Shown: positions 52,554 through 63,022, counted from the stretch's first letter. The stretch: DNA of 64,000 nucleotides from Falsochrobactrum tianjinense (GCF_019100495.1 NZ_JAHRVA010000003.1:248001-312000); one strand, 5' to 3'. The notes: generated by a model not told the origin, from the letters alone. Program-made: numbers and translations.

Positions 52554-52871
52554 ATGCGATCGGATGAACGGGAAGATCTTATACATGCCATCAGGAAAGC
52601 GTTGCGCATCGTGCTGGACCCGGAACTGGGCGTCAATCTCGTCGATCTCGGCATGATCTATACGGTCGCGGTGCGCGAGAACGGTGCGGCGGATATTAAG
52701 ATGACGACGACCACGCGCGGATGTCCCGCCGCAGGATTCTTGACGCAGGCTGTTCGGGCCTGCGCGGAGAGCGTCGCTGGTGTGCGACAGGCAAATGTCG
52801 AACTGACCTATGAGCCTGAATGGAAGCCGGAAATGGCAACTGTGGAAGTGCAGGCCCTCTTCGCAATATGA
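52554..52871 (+). CDS. MIP18/DUF59 family metal-sulfur cluster assembly-type protein
   Basis: 105 residues from 52554 (MRSDERED; GAGGAAC five bases upstream). Family features: VLDPELGVNLVDLGMIYTVAV and TTTRGCPAAGFLTQAVRACAESV, with the conserved Cys near residue 61. MIP18-like proteins (SufT, PaaD) help insert Fe-S clusters. Placed between a DUF2249 protein and nosR, whose C terminus needs two [4Fe-4S] clusters, it may serve maturation of the N2O-reducing system. Confidence 0.85.
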   Translation: MRSDEREDLIHAIRKALRIVLDPELGVNLVDLGMIYTVAVRENGAADIKMTTTTRGCPAAGFLTQAVRACAESVAGVRQANVELTYEPEWKPEMATVEVQALFAI

Positions 52872-52883
52872 ATGTGCATTAGC

Positions 52884-52897
52884 TTGCTCCAAAGCAA
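52884..52897. promoter_or_regulatory. FNR/NnrR-type binding site upstream of nosR
   Basis: TTGCT-CCAA-AGCAA, a perfect palindrome with the spacing of FNR/NnrR boxes (TTG-N8-CAA). A TAGGTT at 52919-52924 could be the -10, which would place the box center about 41 bp before the predicted transcription start, the standard class II activation distance. No -35 match is needed in that arrangement. Confidence 0.65.
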
Positions 52898-52951
52898 AGA
52901 ACACTTGCGCCATTCAGCTAGGTTTCCAGCCGAAAGATAAGCCTGCCTCAC

Positions 52952-55366
52952 ATGGCAAGGCATAGTAGGTTGAAAGTGACTAGCAAGCTCTCTGGCTATC
53001 TGCCCCTTTTCTCACGCCACCCCCCTGTCGGGGCAGCCATTAGCCGGTACATTGCCGGACTGGGTCGGTTCTTCATCAAGAAGACCTGCGAACTTGCAGT
53101 TTCATTGGCGATCGCCCTGCTGCTCGCCATTGCCTGCCTTCTTCCAGCAGGGGCGGGAGAACTGCCAAAATACCTGCCCGAGCTGGAGGTACAGTCGATT
53201 TTCGAAGGTGCGGATAGTGTCGGCGCGCCGCAGGGCGAGCCGCCCATTGCACCGGTTATGAAGGGCGATAAGCTTCTAGGCTACCTTTATCTCAATTCAG
53301 ATTTCACCAGTTCGATCGGCTATTCCGGCAAACCAATTCACATCGTCGTTGGCATCGACACCAAAGGCATCATTCGCGGCATCAAGCTGGTGGACCATAA
53401 AGAACCGATCGTGCTGATCGGCATTCCGGAGGCCAAGGTCGTTGCCGCATTGAATTCGCTGGTCAATAGCGATCTGAGTGCTGTTGCAGCAGGGAGTGCG
53501 CGTCCGCCGCAGGTCGAGATCGTCAGTGGTGCGACCGTTACGGTTCTCGTGATGGGTGATAGCATCGTGCGTTCGGCGGTTGGCCTCATTCGTAGCGGGA
53601 GACTCGGCAATGCGCCGATACAGGCGGCTGGAGCCGCGCAGGCGCGCGAGATCAACCCGGATATACGTGAGGTGCAGGATTGGCAGACGCTTATCGGCGA
53701 TGGATCAGTGCGCAGCCTCAAGCTGACGGTGGGCGAAGTCACGCAAGTCTTCCGCGATGCGAAGCAGGAAGAGGCTGCGGCCAATCCTGAAACCGCCAAT
53801 CCCGAAGATGATTTCATCGAGCTTTATGTGGCCCCTGTTTCTGTGCCTTCGATTGGCATCAGCCTGCTTGGAAAAGATGGTTACAAACGGCTGGAGAAGC
53901 AGCTCAAGTCGGGCCAACAGGCCATTTTGGTGGCAGGTGACGGCGCGTATTCCTTCAAGGGGTCGGGTTACGTGCGCGGCGGTATTTTCGACCGTATCGA
54001 GCTGTTGCAGAACGGTCAGGGCGTACGCTTTCGCGATAAGGGACATACTCGTATCGGCGATATCATGGCGGAAGGTGCACCGCGTTTACGCGAGATTTCT
54101 CTGTTTCGTGTTCCCCAAGGCTTTGACTTCGATGTAGCCCAGCCGTGGGAATTGCAGCTTCTCGTACAGCGCGGTTTCGGTGCACGCGACAAGGCCAATG
54201 TGAGCTACGATCTGGGCTATAATCTGCCCGAGCAATATCTGCTCGCGCAGCCTAAACCTGAGCCCGCGCCATCGCAGCCTGCTTCCGCTACCGCTGCGGA
54301 CGCTCCTCGCCAGCCGCATCCTGTCGGCGAAGGCATGGCAATGGATATATTCGGCGAGGACAATCCGCTCTGGGTGAAAATGTGGGAGATGAACCGCATC
54401 AATGTGGTCATTACCAGCATCGCGATCCTCGTCCTTGTTGGCATCTTCTTCTTCCAGAACAGTCTCGTGAAACGCCCGCGCATCTTCGTCTGGGTTCGGC
54501 GCGGCTATCTTTTGTTCGTGCTCTTGTGGCTGGGATTCTACAACAATGCGCAATTGTCGGTGGTCAATGTTCTCACTTTCGTCAATTCGCTGATTACCGG
54601 CTTCAACTGGGAATTCTTCCTCACGTCGCCATTGATCTTCATCCTGTGGGCCTCGGTTGCAGCGGGTCTGCTGTTCTGGGGACGTGGACCCTTTTGCGGC
54701 TGGCTCTGCCCCTTCGGCGCCTTGCAGGAACTAAGCAACAATCTCGCCAAATGGCTCAAAGTGCCGCAAGTCATCCTGCCATGGGGCCTGCATGAACGCT
54801 TGTGGCCGATCAAATACATGATCTTCCTCGGTCTGTTTGGCCTGTCGCTCTATTCGGTGGCGCTGGCGGAAGTCTTTGCAGAAGTCGAGCCGTTCAAGAC
54901 GTCGATCATTCTCAAATTCTCGCGTGAATGGCCGTTTGTAATCTATGCGCTGACGCTGTTGTCTTTGGGGCTTTTCATAGAACGCTTCTACTGCCGCTAT
55001 ATGTGCCCGCTGGGTGCTGCGCTCGCCATTCCCGGACGCATTCGTATGTTCGAATGGCTCAAACGTTGGCCCGAGTGCGGTTCGCCCTGCCAGCGTTGCG
55101 CCAAGGAATGCCCGGTCGAAGCGATCCATCCTGAAGGCCAGATCAACGTCAATGAGTGCATCTACTGCATGCATTGCCAGGAACTTTATCACGACGACCA
55201 GCGCTGTCCACACATGATCCAGGTGCGCGTCAAGCGCGAGAAATTTGCCGCCCGCAATGCGCCTCTTTCGGCAGCAGCCGAACGCGGCGGCGGGCCTGCC
55301 AAACCCGTTATTTCAGTCAAGGGCCAGCCGATCGGAGCACAGACAGGCTCCGGTCCAGCCGCCTGA
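52952..55366 (+). CDS. nosR: NosR, FMN-binding membrane regulator/electron donor for N2O reductase
   Basis: 804 residues. N-terminal membrane segment (about 46-66), then a periplasmic FMN-binding domain with SGATVT near residues 192-197, where the threonine carries covalent FMN. Several helices follow (from about 480), with the polyferredoxin motifs [12 protein letters not shown] and [11 protein letters not shown], and a C-terminal pair of [4Fe-4S] motifs [16 protein letters not shown] and CIYCMHC. NosR feeds electrons to NosZ and is needed for nosZ expression. First gene of nosRZDFYLX, after an NnrR-type box. Confidence 0.96.
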   Translation: MARHSRLKVTSKLSGYLPLFSRHPPVGAAISRYIAGLGRFFIKKTCELAVSLAIALLLAIACLLPAGAGELPKYLPELEVQSIFEGADSVGAPQGEPPIAPVMKGDKLLGYLYLNSDFTSSIGYSGKPIHIVVGIDTKGIIRGIKLVDHKEPIVLIGIPEAKVVAALNSLVNSDLSAVAAGSARPPQVEIVSGATVTVLVMGDSIVRSAVGLIRSGRLGNAPIQAAGAAQAREINPDIREVQDWQTLIGDGSVRSLKLTVGEVTQVFRDAKQEEAAANPETANPEDDFIELYVAPVSVPSIGISLLGKDGYKRLEKQLKSGQQAILVAGDGAYSFKGSGYVRGGIFDRIELLQNGQGVRFRDKGHTRIGDIMAEGAPRLREISLFRVPQGFDFDVAQPWELQLLVQRGFGARDKANVSYDLGYNLPEQYLLAQPKPEPAPSQPASATAADAPRQPHPVGEGMAMDIFGEDNPLWVKMWEMNRINVVITSIAILVLVGIFFFQNSLVKRPRIFVWVRRGYLLFVLLWLGFYNNAQLSVVNVLTFVNSLITGFNWEFFLTSPLIFILWASVAAGLLFWGRGPFCGWLCPFGALQELSNNLAKWLKVPQVILPWGLHERLWPIKYMIFLGLFGLSLYSVALAEVFAEVEPFKTSIILKFSREWPFVIYALTLLSLGLFIERFYCRYMCPLGAALAIPGRIRMFEWLKRWPECGSPCQRCAKECPVEAIHPEGQINVNECIYCMHCQELYHDDQRCPHMIQVRVKREKFAARNAPLSAAAERGGGPAKPVISVKGQPIGAQTGSGPAA

Positions 55367-55386
55367 ACCTTCCAAAGGAGAGAAGC

Positions 55387-57306
55387 ATGACAGAAGAAAC
55401 CAGAAAAACCCAGTTCAGCAGGCGACAATTACTCGGGACCTCCGCCGTTGTCGCAGCAGCCGGGGCAAGCGGCATCGGTGGTACGCTGTTTGCAGGGGCG
55501 AGCACGCAGGCTTTGGCCGCCAGTAGCTCGCAAGGTGGTGCGCATGCCGTTGTGGCGCCTGGTGAGCTCGACGAATACTACGTCTTTTTTTCCAGCGGCC
55601 AGACGGGCGAGGTCCGCATCATGGGGCTGCCTTCCATGCGCGAACTTATGCGTGTTCCCGTCTTCAACCGCGACAGTGCGACAGGCTGGGGACAGACTAA
55701 TGAAAGCCTGAAGATTCTGACAGAGGGCATGTTGCCGGAAGACCGCGAATTCATGAAGGATCGCGGCGGAATATTCCACAATGGTGACTTGCACCACCCG
55801 CATCTGTCTTTCACGGATGGTACCTATGACGGCCGTTACCTCTATGCCAACGACAAGGCCAATACGCGCGTCTGCCGCATTCGTCTTGACGTGATGAAAT
55901 GTGACAAGATCATTCAGTTGCCGAACCAGCATACGGTCCATGGCCTGCGCGTGCAGAAATACCCAAAAACCGGCTATGTCTTCTGCAATGGCGAGGACCG
56001 CGTGCCGATCCCCAATAACGGCACCAATATGAACGATACTGACCAGTATCGCGCAATCTTCACCGCCGTCGATGGCGAAACGATGAAAATCGCGTGGCAG
56101 ATCATGGTCGACGGCAATCTGGATAATGTCGACTGCGACTATCAGGGCAAATATGCCTATGCCACCTGCTATAATTCGGAAGAAGGTTTGACGCTTCCCG
56201 AAATGATGAGCAATGAGCAGGACTGGATCGTCGTTTTCAATCTCAAGCGCATCGAGGAGGCGGTTGCAAAGGGTGATTTCAAGGAGATCAATGGCGTGCC
56301 GGTTCTTGACGGACGTGGCGGTTCTCCCTTCACCCGCTACATTCCGGTTCCCAATAGCCCGCACGGCATTAATACCGCGCCTGATGGCATTCATGTGGTC
56401 GCCAACGGCAAGCTCTCGCCCACCGTCACAGTCTTCGACGTGCGCAAGTTCGATGACTTGTTCGACGACAAGATCAAGCCGCGCGATGCGGTCGTCGCCG
56501 AGCCGGAACTTGGCCTTGGGCCTTTGCATACGGCTTATGACGGCGCAGGAAACGCTTATACGACGCTGTTCATCGACAGCCAGATCTGCAAATGGAACAT
56601 CGAGGATGCAAAGCGCGCGTTCCAGGGTGAGAAGGTAGATCCGATCCGCCAAAAGCTCGATGTGCATTATCAGCCCGGTCACAACCACACTTCCATGGGG
56701 CAGACCAAGGAAGCAGACGGCAAATGGTTGATATCGCTCAATAAGTTCTCGAAGGATCGCTATCTCAATGTCGGGCCGCTCAAGCCCGAAAATGACCAGC
56801 TTATCGATATTTCTGGCGAGAAAATGGAGATTGTCCATGACGGACCGAGCTTTGCAGAACCGCATGACGCCACGATCGTTCATCGCTCCAAGATCAATCC
56901 CGTCAACTTCTGGGATCGTGAGGATCCATTTTTCGCCGATGCCGTCGAGCAGGCAAAGGCCGATGGATTAGATCTGATGGATGCTAACGAGATCATCCGC
57001 GACGGCAACAAGGTGCGCGTCTACATGACCTCCGCAGCCCCCGCTTTCGGCCTTGAGGAATTCACGGTCCGGCAGGGCGACGAAGTGACGGTCTATGTCA
57101 CCAATATCGATGAGATCGAAGATCTTACCCACGGCTTCTCGATTATCAATTACGGCATCAACATGGAAGTCGCGCCGCAGGCGACAGCCTCCGTCACCTT
57201 CAAGGCCAACAAGCCGGGTGTGTGGTGGTATTACTGCTCGTGGTTCTGCCACGCCATGCACATGGAAATGAAGGGCCGTATGCTCGTGGAACCGAAGAAA
57301 GCCTGA
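55387..57306 (+). CDS. nosZ: NosZ, nitrous-oxide reductase (clade I, Tat-exported)
   Basis: 639 residues from 55387 ([16 protein letters not shown] upstream); earlier in-frame codons lie inside nosR. Twin-arginine signal [12 protein letters not shown] marks clade I export. The seven-bladed propeller holding CuZ includes [28 protein letters not shown] and [17 protein letters not shown]. The C-terminal cupredoxin CuA site is [12 protein letters not shown]. It reduces N2O to N2 in the periplasm. The copper sites look intact. Followed five bases later by nosD. Confidence 0.97.
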   Translation: MTEETRKTQFSRRQLLGTSAVVAAAGASGIGGTLFAGASTQALAASSSQGGAHAVVAPGELDEYYVFFSSGQTGEVRIMGLPSMRELMRVPVFNRDSATGWGQTNESLKILTEGMLPEDREFMKDRGGIFHNGDLHHPHLSFTDGTYDGRYLYANDKANTRVCRIRLDVMKCDKIIQLPNQHTVHGLRVQKYPKTGYVFCNGEDRVPIPNNGTNMNDTDQYRAIFTAVDGETMKIAWQIMVDGNLDNVDCDYQGKYAYATCYNSEEGLTLPEMMSNEQDWIVVFNLKRIEEAVAKGDFKEINGVPVLDGRGGSPFTRYIPVPNSPHGINTAPDGIHVVANGKLSPTVTVFDVRKFDDLFDDKIKPRDAVVAEPELGLGPLHTAYDGAGNAYTTLFIDSQICKWNIEDAKRAFQGEKVDPIRQKLDVHYQPGHNHTSMGQTKEADGKWLISLNKFSKDRYLNVGPLKPENDQLIDISGEKMEIVHDGPSFAEPHDATIVHRSKINPVNFWDREDPFFADAVEQAKADGLDLMDANEIIRDGNKVRVYMTSAAPAFGLEEFTVRQGDEVTVYVTNIDEIEDLTHGFSIINYGINMEVAPQATASVTFKANKPGVWWYYCSWFCHAMHMEMKGRMLVEPKKA

Positions 57307-57310
57307 CGCC

Positions 57311-58687
57311 ATGATGATCCTCCGCCTGCCGCTTTCCCTTTGTCTGGGTGCTGTTCTCGCTATCGCCGTTTGCGGTGGGGTAGAGGCAAAACAGATTGAC
57401 GTGGCCAAGGGCGAAAGCGTGCAGGCGGCTATAGATAAGGCCGAGCCGGGCGATATCGTCCGGCTGGCCGCAGGCCGTCACGAAGGCTCCGTCGTCATTG
57501 ATCAGGCCATCGAACTAACAGGCGAACCGGGAGCGGTTCTCGATGGGTTTGGCGTGGGCAATGCCATTACGATCAATTCGCCTAGCGCCACCGTTCGCGG
57601 TCTTGAAGTACGGGGTTCGGGCGAGAACATGCCCGAACTCAATGCCGGTATTTTCGTTTCCCGAACGGCCACCGGCGCGCGCGTTGAAGACAATCGTCTC
57701 ATCGATAATCTCTACGGAATTTATCTGCATGGAGCTGCCGATTCCATTGCCAGCGGTAATGAGGTGATCGGACGGCGTAATGTCCGCATGACGCAGACCG
57801 GCAGCGGCATTTCGATCTGGAATGCGCCGGGTGCAAAGGTCATCGGCAACGTCATCCGCTACGGGCGCGATGGCATCTATACCAATGCCAGCCGCAAGAA
57901 CGTCTTTCGCGGCAATCTGATGGAGAATGTGCGTTTCGCCGTCCATTATATGTACACCAACAATAGCGAAGTGATCGACAATGTATCGCGCAACAATTCG
58001 GTTGGCTTCGCGATTATGTACACCAATCGCCTCAAGGTGATGAATAACTTATCCGATGGCGATCGCGATCATGGATTGCTGTTCAACTACGCCAACAGTT
58101 CCGTTATTTCGGGCAATCGCGTCATCGGGCGGATGCAGTCTATCGACCGCTGGCTCGATGCGGGTTTGCAGAGGGGCGAGCACGGCCTGCCCGCTGATGA
58201 CGAGGCAGCAGCTCCGGCAGGCGAAGCCACGCGTCTTGGGCCGGAAAAATGCGTTTTCATCTACAATGCCAACAAGAACAAATTCACTGGTAACAGCTTT
58301 GAGAATTGCAGTATCGGCATTCATTTCACTGCCGGATCGGAAGGCAATGCCATGAGCGGCAATGCCTTCATCAACAACCGCAATCAGGTCAAATATGTCG
58401 GCACGCGCGACCTTGACTGGTCGGTAGACGGGCGTGGCAATTATTGGAGCGACAACCCCGCTTTCGATCTCAATGGCGATGGTATCGCGGATAATCCCTA
58501 CCGGCCCAATGATCTGATCGACAAGGTCTTATGGACCGCACCGCAGGCAAAAATTCTTATCAACAGTCCTGCTGTTGAAACGATCCGGTGGGCGCAGACG
58601 CAATTTCCCGCTCTTTTGCCCGGCGGTGTCGTGGATAGCCATCCTCTCATGAAGCCGCCTCTAGCGGAGATTAAAAACAATGACTGA
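57311..58687 (+). CDS. nosD: NosD, periplasmic copper-maturation protein
   Basis: 458 residues. Signal peptide (to about residue 26, VCGGVEA), then a right-handed parallel beta-helix of repeated N-x-x-x-G-I/V-x turns (for example NRLIDNLYGIYLHGAADSIASGN, ENVRFAVHYMYTNNSEVIDN). NosD acts with the NosFY ABC complex in assembling the CuZ site of NosZ. Stop overlaps the nosF start. Confidence 0.95.
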   Translation: MMILRLPLSLCLGAVLAIAVCGGVEAKQIDVAKGESVQAAIDKAEPGDIVRLAAGRHEGSVVIDQAIELTGEPGAVLDGFGVGNAITINSPSATVRGLEVRGSGENMPELNAGIFVSRTATGARVEDNRLIDNLYGIYLHGAADSIASGNEVIGRRNVRMTQTGSGISIWNAPGAKVIGNVIRYGRDGIYTNASRKNVFRGNLMENVRFAVHYMYTNNSEVIDNVSRNNSVGFAIMYTNRLKVMNNLSDGDRDHGLLFNYANSSVISGNRVIGRMQSIDRWLDAGLQRGEHGLPADDEAAAPAGEATRLGPEKCVFIYNANKNKFTGNSFENCSIGIHFTAGSEGNAMSGNAFINNRNQVKYVGTRDLDWSVDGRGNYWSDNPAFDLNGDGIADNPYRPNDLIDKVLWTAPQAKILINSPAVETIRWAQTQFPALLPGGVVDSHPLMKPPLAEIKNND

Positions 58688-59612
58688 AACTGTGGTTCTC
58701 GATCAGGTTACGAAATCCTATGACGGCTTTCATGCAATCAGCGATGCCAGTTTCCGGCTCAATGCCGGGGAATTCATCGCGCTGGTCGGCCATAATGGTG
58801 CTGGCAAGACTACGATGATTAAGCTCATGCTTGGCCTGATCCGCCCGACACAGGGCAATATCCGTGTGTTAGGCGAAGACCCGGCAGCAGGTGCTTTTGC
58901 GGCGCGGCTGCGGCTCGGCTACCTACCCGAACACGTCTCCTTCAATATGGCGCTGACCGGAATTGAAACGCTTGGCTTTTACGCACGCCTGAAAAATGTG
59001 CCGCTGGACCAGACCGGCGAGTTGCTCGGCCGCGTCGGCTTGTCTCATGCCGCGCAGCGCCGGGTTGGCACCTATTCCAAAGGCATGCGCCAGCGGCTGG
59101 GGCTTGCGCAGGCGCTTCTGGGCAAGCCCGCCGTGCTGCTGCTCGATGAGCCGACGACCGGGCTGGACCCCGCATTGCGCCAGAGCTTTTATGATATTCT
59201 GGAACGTTTGCGGCAGGAAGGAACCACCATTCTCATGTCGTCGCATGCGCTGACAGAGCTTGAAAGCAAGGTCGGGCGCGTCATTATCGCAAATAAAGGC
59301 CGGATCATTGCCGATGGCTCCATCGAAGCCCTGCGCCGGATTTCGCGCTTGCCATTGCATATCCGCGTACAGATAGATGGTACCCCTCAACTGCCCGCCG
59401 AGGCGGATCGGAAAAGCCTGTACTGGCAGCGGCTGGGTGCGGACATCTTTGAAACCGAAGCCCCGGTGGAAGGCAAGATGGAGCTTATTCGGCGCATCAT
59501 CGCTTCCAATGACAACCTTTGCGAACTTGATGTCATCCCGCCGACGCTCGATGAACTCTATGCGCATTTTCTCAATGTCGGAAATGCCGTTGCAAAGGAT
59601 GCGGCAGAATGA
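58680..59612 (+). CDS. nosF: NosF, ABC ATPase for NosZ copper-site maturation
   Basis: 310 residues. Walker A GHNGAGKTT, signature YSKGMRQRLGLAQAL, Walker B VLLLDEPTTGLDP, H-loop SSHALTELE. The C-terminal 80-residue extension (LHIRVQIDGTPQLPAEAD onward) is typical of NosF. It powers NosY in delivering sulfur or copper for CuZ assembly. Overlaps nosD by eight bases and nosY by four. Confidence 0.95.
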   Translation: MTETVVLDQVTKSYDGFHAISDASFRLNAGEFIALVGHNGAGKTTMIKLMLGLIRPTQGNIRVLGEDPAAGAFAARLRLGYLPEHVSFNMALTGIETLGFYARLKNVPLDQTGELLGRVGLSHAAQRRVGTYSKGMRQRLGLAQALLGKPAVLLLDEPTTGLDPALRQSFYDILERLRQEGTTILMSSHALTELESKVGRVIIANKGRIIADGSIEALRRISRLPLHIRVQIDGTPQLPAEADRKSLYWQRLGADIFETEAPVEGKMELIRRIIASNDNLCELDVIPPTLDELYAHFLNVGNAVAKDAAE

Positions 59613-60427
59613 AAAACATGGCTATCATTGCGCGCAAGGAAATTCAGGAAGGCCTGCGCAATCGCTGGGTGCTGGCGACCACACTGCTGCTGGCCGCACT
59701 GGCGCTCAGCATGACTTTTCTGGGCAGCGCGCCCACGGGCAGCTCGGTTGCCGCAAGTCGTCTCGACATAGTGATCGTCAGCCTTTCCAGCCTCACCATC
59801 TTTCTCATTCCGTTGATCGCACTACTGATTTCTCACGATGCAATCGTGGGTGAGATGGAACGCGGCACCATGCTGCTGCTTTTGAGCTACCCGCTCAGCC
59901 GTACGCAGGTTGTACTCGGCAAGTTTCTCGGCCATCTGGCCATTCTCGCTTTTGCAACATTCTCCGGCTATGGGATTGCCGCTCTCGCGCTGGTTCTGGC
60001 TGGTGAAGCCGGGAGCGGAAGCTGGCATGGCTTTGCAACGCTGGTGGGCTCTTCGGTGCTGCTTGGCGCGGTCTTTATCGCCATCGGCTTTCTGGCTAGT
60101 ACGCTGGTGCGCGAGCGCAGCACGGCGGCGGGTGTCGCGATTGGAGTCTGGCTGTTCTTCGTACTGATTTACGATGCGGCGCTGCTGGCGCTACTGGTTT
60201 TCGATCAGGGCCGTATGATCGGCGTCAATGCGCTCAACAGTTTCCTGCTGCTCAATCCGGCAGGTTCCTATCGCCTGCTTAATTTCGGTACTGCACAGGC
60301 GGGCGCGCTTACCGGCATGGCCGGTAATGCGACGCTGGGGCCACTGGCGCTCACAACTGCCCTTGGCATCTGGACGCTTCTGCCGCTTACGCTATCCATG
60401 TTTATTTTTTCAAGGAAAGAACTATGA
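59609..60427 (+). CDS. nosY: NosY, ABC permease for NosZ maturation
   Basis: 272 residues with about six helices; MAIIARKEIQEGLRNRWVLATTLLLAALAL at the N terminus and ALLISHDAIVGEMERGTMLLLLSYPLSRTQVVLGKFLGH are conserved NosY/ABC-2 permease segments. Forms the membrane part of the NosFY complex. Coupled by four-base overlaps on both sides. Confidence 0.95.
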   Translation: MKNMAIIARKEIQEGLRNRWVLATTLLLAALALSMTFLGSAPTGSSVAASRLDIVIVSLSSLTIFLIPLIALLISHDAIVGEMERGTMLLLLSYPLSRTQVVLGKFLGHLAILAFATFSGYGIAALALVLAGEAGSGSWHGFATLVGSSVLLGAVFIAIGFLASTLVRERSTAAGVAIGVWLFFVLIYDAALLALLVFDQGRMIGVNALNSFLLLNPAGSYRLLNFGTAQAGALTGMAGNATLGPLALTTALGIWTLLPLTLSMFIFSRKEL

Positions 60428-60969
60428 AAGGGTCTCTGTTTTTCGCTTCTGCCTTTCTGGTCCTTACTCTTGCCGGCTGTTCGCAGGAGCAAAAACAGGA
60501 AATCGTCGTGCCTTTCGCGCTGACGGATTCGGCGATGGGACGCTATTGCGGCATGAACGTGCTCGAACATCCGGGCCCGAAAGGACAGATCATTCTTCAA
60601 CCCGCCAATGAGCCGGTCTGGTTCTCTTCGGCGCGCGACGCAATTGCTTTCACGATGCTGCCGGAAGAGCCAAAAGGCATCGCCGCCGTCTATGTTTCCG
60701 ATATGGCCAAAGCAGCAAACTGGGAAGAGCCAGGCGCGGAAAACTGGGTCGATGCGCGCAAAGCGTATTTCGTCATTGAAAGCGACGCCGTGGGCGGCAT
60801 GGGTGCGCAGGAGGCGGTACCTTTTTCCACCCGCGAGGCAGCCGAACAATTTGCCGCCGGCAAGGGCGGGCGGATCGTCGGTTTCGATGAAATGCCACGA
60901 GAGTATGTATTGGGCGATCAAGCTGCCTCACAGGATGGATCATCGATCGAGGAAAGTCATGCACATTAA
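60424..60969 (+). CDS. nosL: NosL, copper chaperone lipoprotein
   Basis: 181 residues. Lipoprotein signal with lipobox LAGC at C19. The copper motif CGMNVLEHPGPKGQI and flanking methionines are typical of NosL, which delivers Cu(I) for NosZ metallocenter assembly. Coupled to nosY, and nosX begins inside its last codons. Confidence 0.94.
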   Translation: MKGSLFFASAFLVLTLAGCSQEQKQEIVVPFALTDSAMGRYCGMNVLEHPGPKGQIILQPANEPVWFSSARDAIAFTMLPEEPKGIAAVYVSDMAKAANWEEPGAENWVDARKAYFVIESDAVGGMGAQEAVPFSTREAAEQFAAGKGGRIVGFDEMPREYVLGDQAASQDGSSIEESHAH

Positions 60970-61951
60970 CCGTCGCTTGGTTCTTGCCGGAAGCGCCTGC
61001 GCGATGGCATTTTTGGCGATACCGCGTTTCGCGTCTGCCTCTGGGCAAACAGAGCCGCTGATCTGGAAAGGGCAGGCGCTCGGCGCTCCCGCGAAGATCA
61101 TGCTTCACCATCGCGATAGGGGGACAGCGCAGCGCCTTTTGCACGACGCGGTGCGGGAAGCTGAGCGGCTTGAGAATATTTTCAGCCTTTACCGTGCGGA
61201 TTCCGAACTGATGCGTCTCAACCGCGTGGGTGCATTGGCGATGCCCTCGCCGGAACTGATGGAACTGCTCGCCATTTGCCGTGAATGTTGGGAATTGAGC
61301 GATGGCATGTTCGATCCAACCGTACAGCCGCTCTGGCAATGCCTGTACAAACATTTTTCGCAGGCTGATCCTGATCCTTTCGGCCCGACACGCGCACAAT
61401 GGGATGCGGCGCTAGAGAAGGTCGGGTTCAGCCATGTGCTGTTCAATGAAACGCGCATCGCCTTTACGCAACCTTCGATGGCATTGACTCTCAACGGTAT
61501 TGCGCAGGGCTATATAACGGATCGTATAGTGTCTGTGCTTGAAAAGGGGGGCGTCAGACACGGGTTGGTGGATATGGGCGAATATCGCGTCATCGGAACC
61601 CAACCGGGCGGCAAGCCATGGCGCATCGGAATAGCCAATCTTGAAACCGATCCGCGACCGGTGGAAACTCTCGATATAAGGGATCAGGCGCTGGCAACTT
61701 CGAGCTTTTCCGGTTTTCAGTTCGATGAAAAAGGCCGCTTCAACCACCTGCTGAACCCCAAAACCGGCTATTCGAGTGCATTATATCGGCGCGTAAGCGT
61801 TATTGCGCCCAGTGCCGCAACAGCCGACGCGTGGGCCACGGCTTTCAATCTCATGGATGTTTCGGAAATAAAGACCGCGCTTGGGAAATTGTCCGGCTTT
61901 TCAGTCCATATCCGTACGCGCGGCGATGAAAACATCCATTTGGGCGCGTAG
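60959..61951 (+). CDS. nosX: NosX, ApbE-family FMN transferase
   Basis: 330 residues from 60959 (MHINRRLVLAG signal peptide). ApbE features: SLYRADSELMRLNR, SDGMFDPTVQPLW, LTLNGIAQGYITDRIVSVLE, LVDMGEYRVIG (normally DxGG in ApbE, here DMGE), and FNHLLNPKTGYSS. It attaches FMN to the threonine of NosR in the periplasm. The altered DMGE at the usual Gly-Gly position is worth noting. Last gene of the nos operon; converges with a LysR gene 11 bp away. Confidence 0.93.
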   Translation: MHINRRLVLAGSACAMAFLAIPRFASASGQTEPLIWKGQALGAPAKIMLHHRDRGTAQRLLHDAVREAERLENIFSLYRADSELMRLNRVGALAMPSPELMELLAICRECWELSDGMFDPTVQPLWQCLYKHFSQADPDPFGPTRAQWDAALEKVGFSHVLFNETRIAFTQPSMALTLNGIAQGYITDRIVSVLEKGGVRHGLVDMGEYRVIGTQPGGKPWRIGIANLETDPRPVETLDIRDQALATSSFSGFQFDEKGRFNHLLNPKTGYSSALYRRVSVIAPSAATADAWATAFNLMDVSEIKTALGKLSGFSVHIRTRGDENIHLGA

Positions 61952-61962
61952 CCGTTTCGGCG

Positions 61963-62907
61963 TCAGCTTACACGCAATTCCTTGACGATCATGTCACGAA
62001 AGATTGCGCTGCCAAGGCCCAGCGGGCGGGCTCTGCGGTGAATGAGATAACACATATTTGCCGTCCGACCCCGATCTATCTGCAATTCTCTTATTGCGCC
62101 TTTTTCGACCCAATGGCGGGCAAATTCGATGGGGACCACGCCCAGATAGCGGGAGGAGAGTACCATGATCATCCGCGACAGAATCGTGGGGGCGACCGCC
62201 TTTACGGTGAGGCCGCGAAAGAACTCCGAAAAACCCTCTTCCTGCATGACTTCGGACGCCACGAAACCATGCTGGCGCAGATCGTCATAAGTGAGCTTGG
62301 TATCGTCTGCATGGAACAGCGGATGGTCCTTTCCGCAAAAAATTCCCATCATTTCGGTGCGAATGGGGGTAGCGTTAAGGGCGGGGTCATGACGTATGAG
62401 TGCTGTAAAGCCGATATCGGCAGAGCCTTCCAGAACCGAGGCATAGATATGATCGGGCGAGGTCATGCGGATATTCAGTTTGATATCCGGATAATGGTCG
62501 TTGACCTTCGCGACTGCGCGCGCGAGCGATTCGGCAAACTCGAATACGAAACTGTCATCGGCGAACAGGGTTATTTCGTCTTCTAGTTTCTGCGTCGTTG
62601 CACCTATGAAATCGCTGAAGCGGCCAATCTCGAAGAGCAATTGCACTGCGGCGGAATGCACCAGCAATCCCTGCTGGGTAAGGCGGAAGCCCCCACGCCC
62701 GCGTTCGCATAAATGCAGTCCCAGCCTTTCTTCCAGACGGGTCAGGCCCAGGCTGATGGCGGATTTTCCTTTTCCAAGACGGGCCTGTGCGGCGGTGATG
62801 CCGCCTGCGGAAACGATTTCCACGAATTCCCGCAAACGGGCGATATCGGCATTTGAGAGATTGCCTCGAAAAGGCGTTGAATGCTTTGTCACGATCGTCT
62901 CCGGCAT
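61963..62907 (-). CDS. LysR family transcriptional regulator
   Basis: 314 residues. N-terminal winged helix (DIARLREFVEIVSAGGITAAQARLGKGKSAISLGLTRLEERLGLHLCERGRGGFRLTQQG) and a C-terminal periplasmic-binding-protein-like effector domain (DEITLFADDSFVFEFAESLARAVAKVNDHYPDIKLNIR). Divergent from the L-2-hydroxyglutarate-oxidase-like gene, with TAAC-N12-GTTA (62920-62939) between them as a possible operator; it probably controls that gene rather than nos. Confidence 0.9.
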   Translation of the reverse strand: MPETIVTKHSTPFRGNLSNADIARLREFVEIVSAGGITAAQARLGKGKSAISLGLTRLEERLGLHLCERGRGGFRLTQQGLLVHSAAVQLLFEIGRFSDFIGATTQKLEDEITLFADDSFVFEFAESLARAVAKVNDHYPDIKLNIRMTSPDHIYASVLEGSADIGFTALIRHDPALNATPIRTEMMGIFCGKDHPLFHADDTKLTYDDLRQHGFVASEVMQEEGFSEFFRGLTVKAVAPTILSRMIMVLSSRYLGVVPIEFARHWVEKGAIRELQIDRGRTANMCYLIHRRARPLGLGSAIFRDMIVKELRVS

Positions 62908-63022
62908 GGTTTGGTTATCTAACCTTCAAACTTACGTTAAGCAATCTTGTATCGAACTCTGCTTCACATTCCTCTAGTTAGGAAGGCAGAGGCAATGAAT
63001 CCGGATTGATGTGAATAACTCC

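Noticed and set aside
55429-56883. 484-codon open frame on the minus strand
   Set aside because: It lies entirely opposite nosZ, whose protein is unmistakable. The frame is a by-product of nosZ codon bias and has no ribosome site or recognisable domain.
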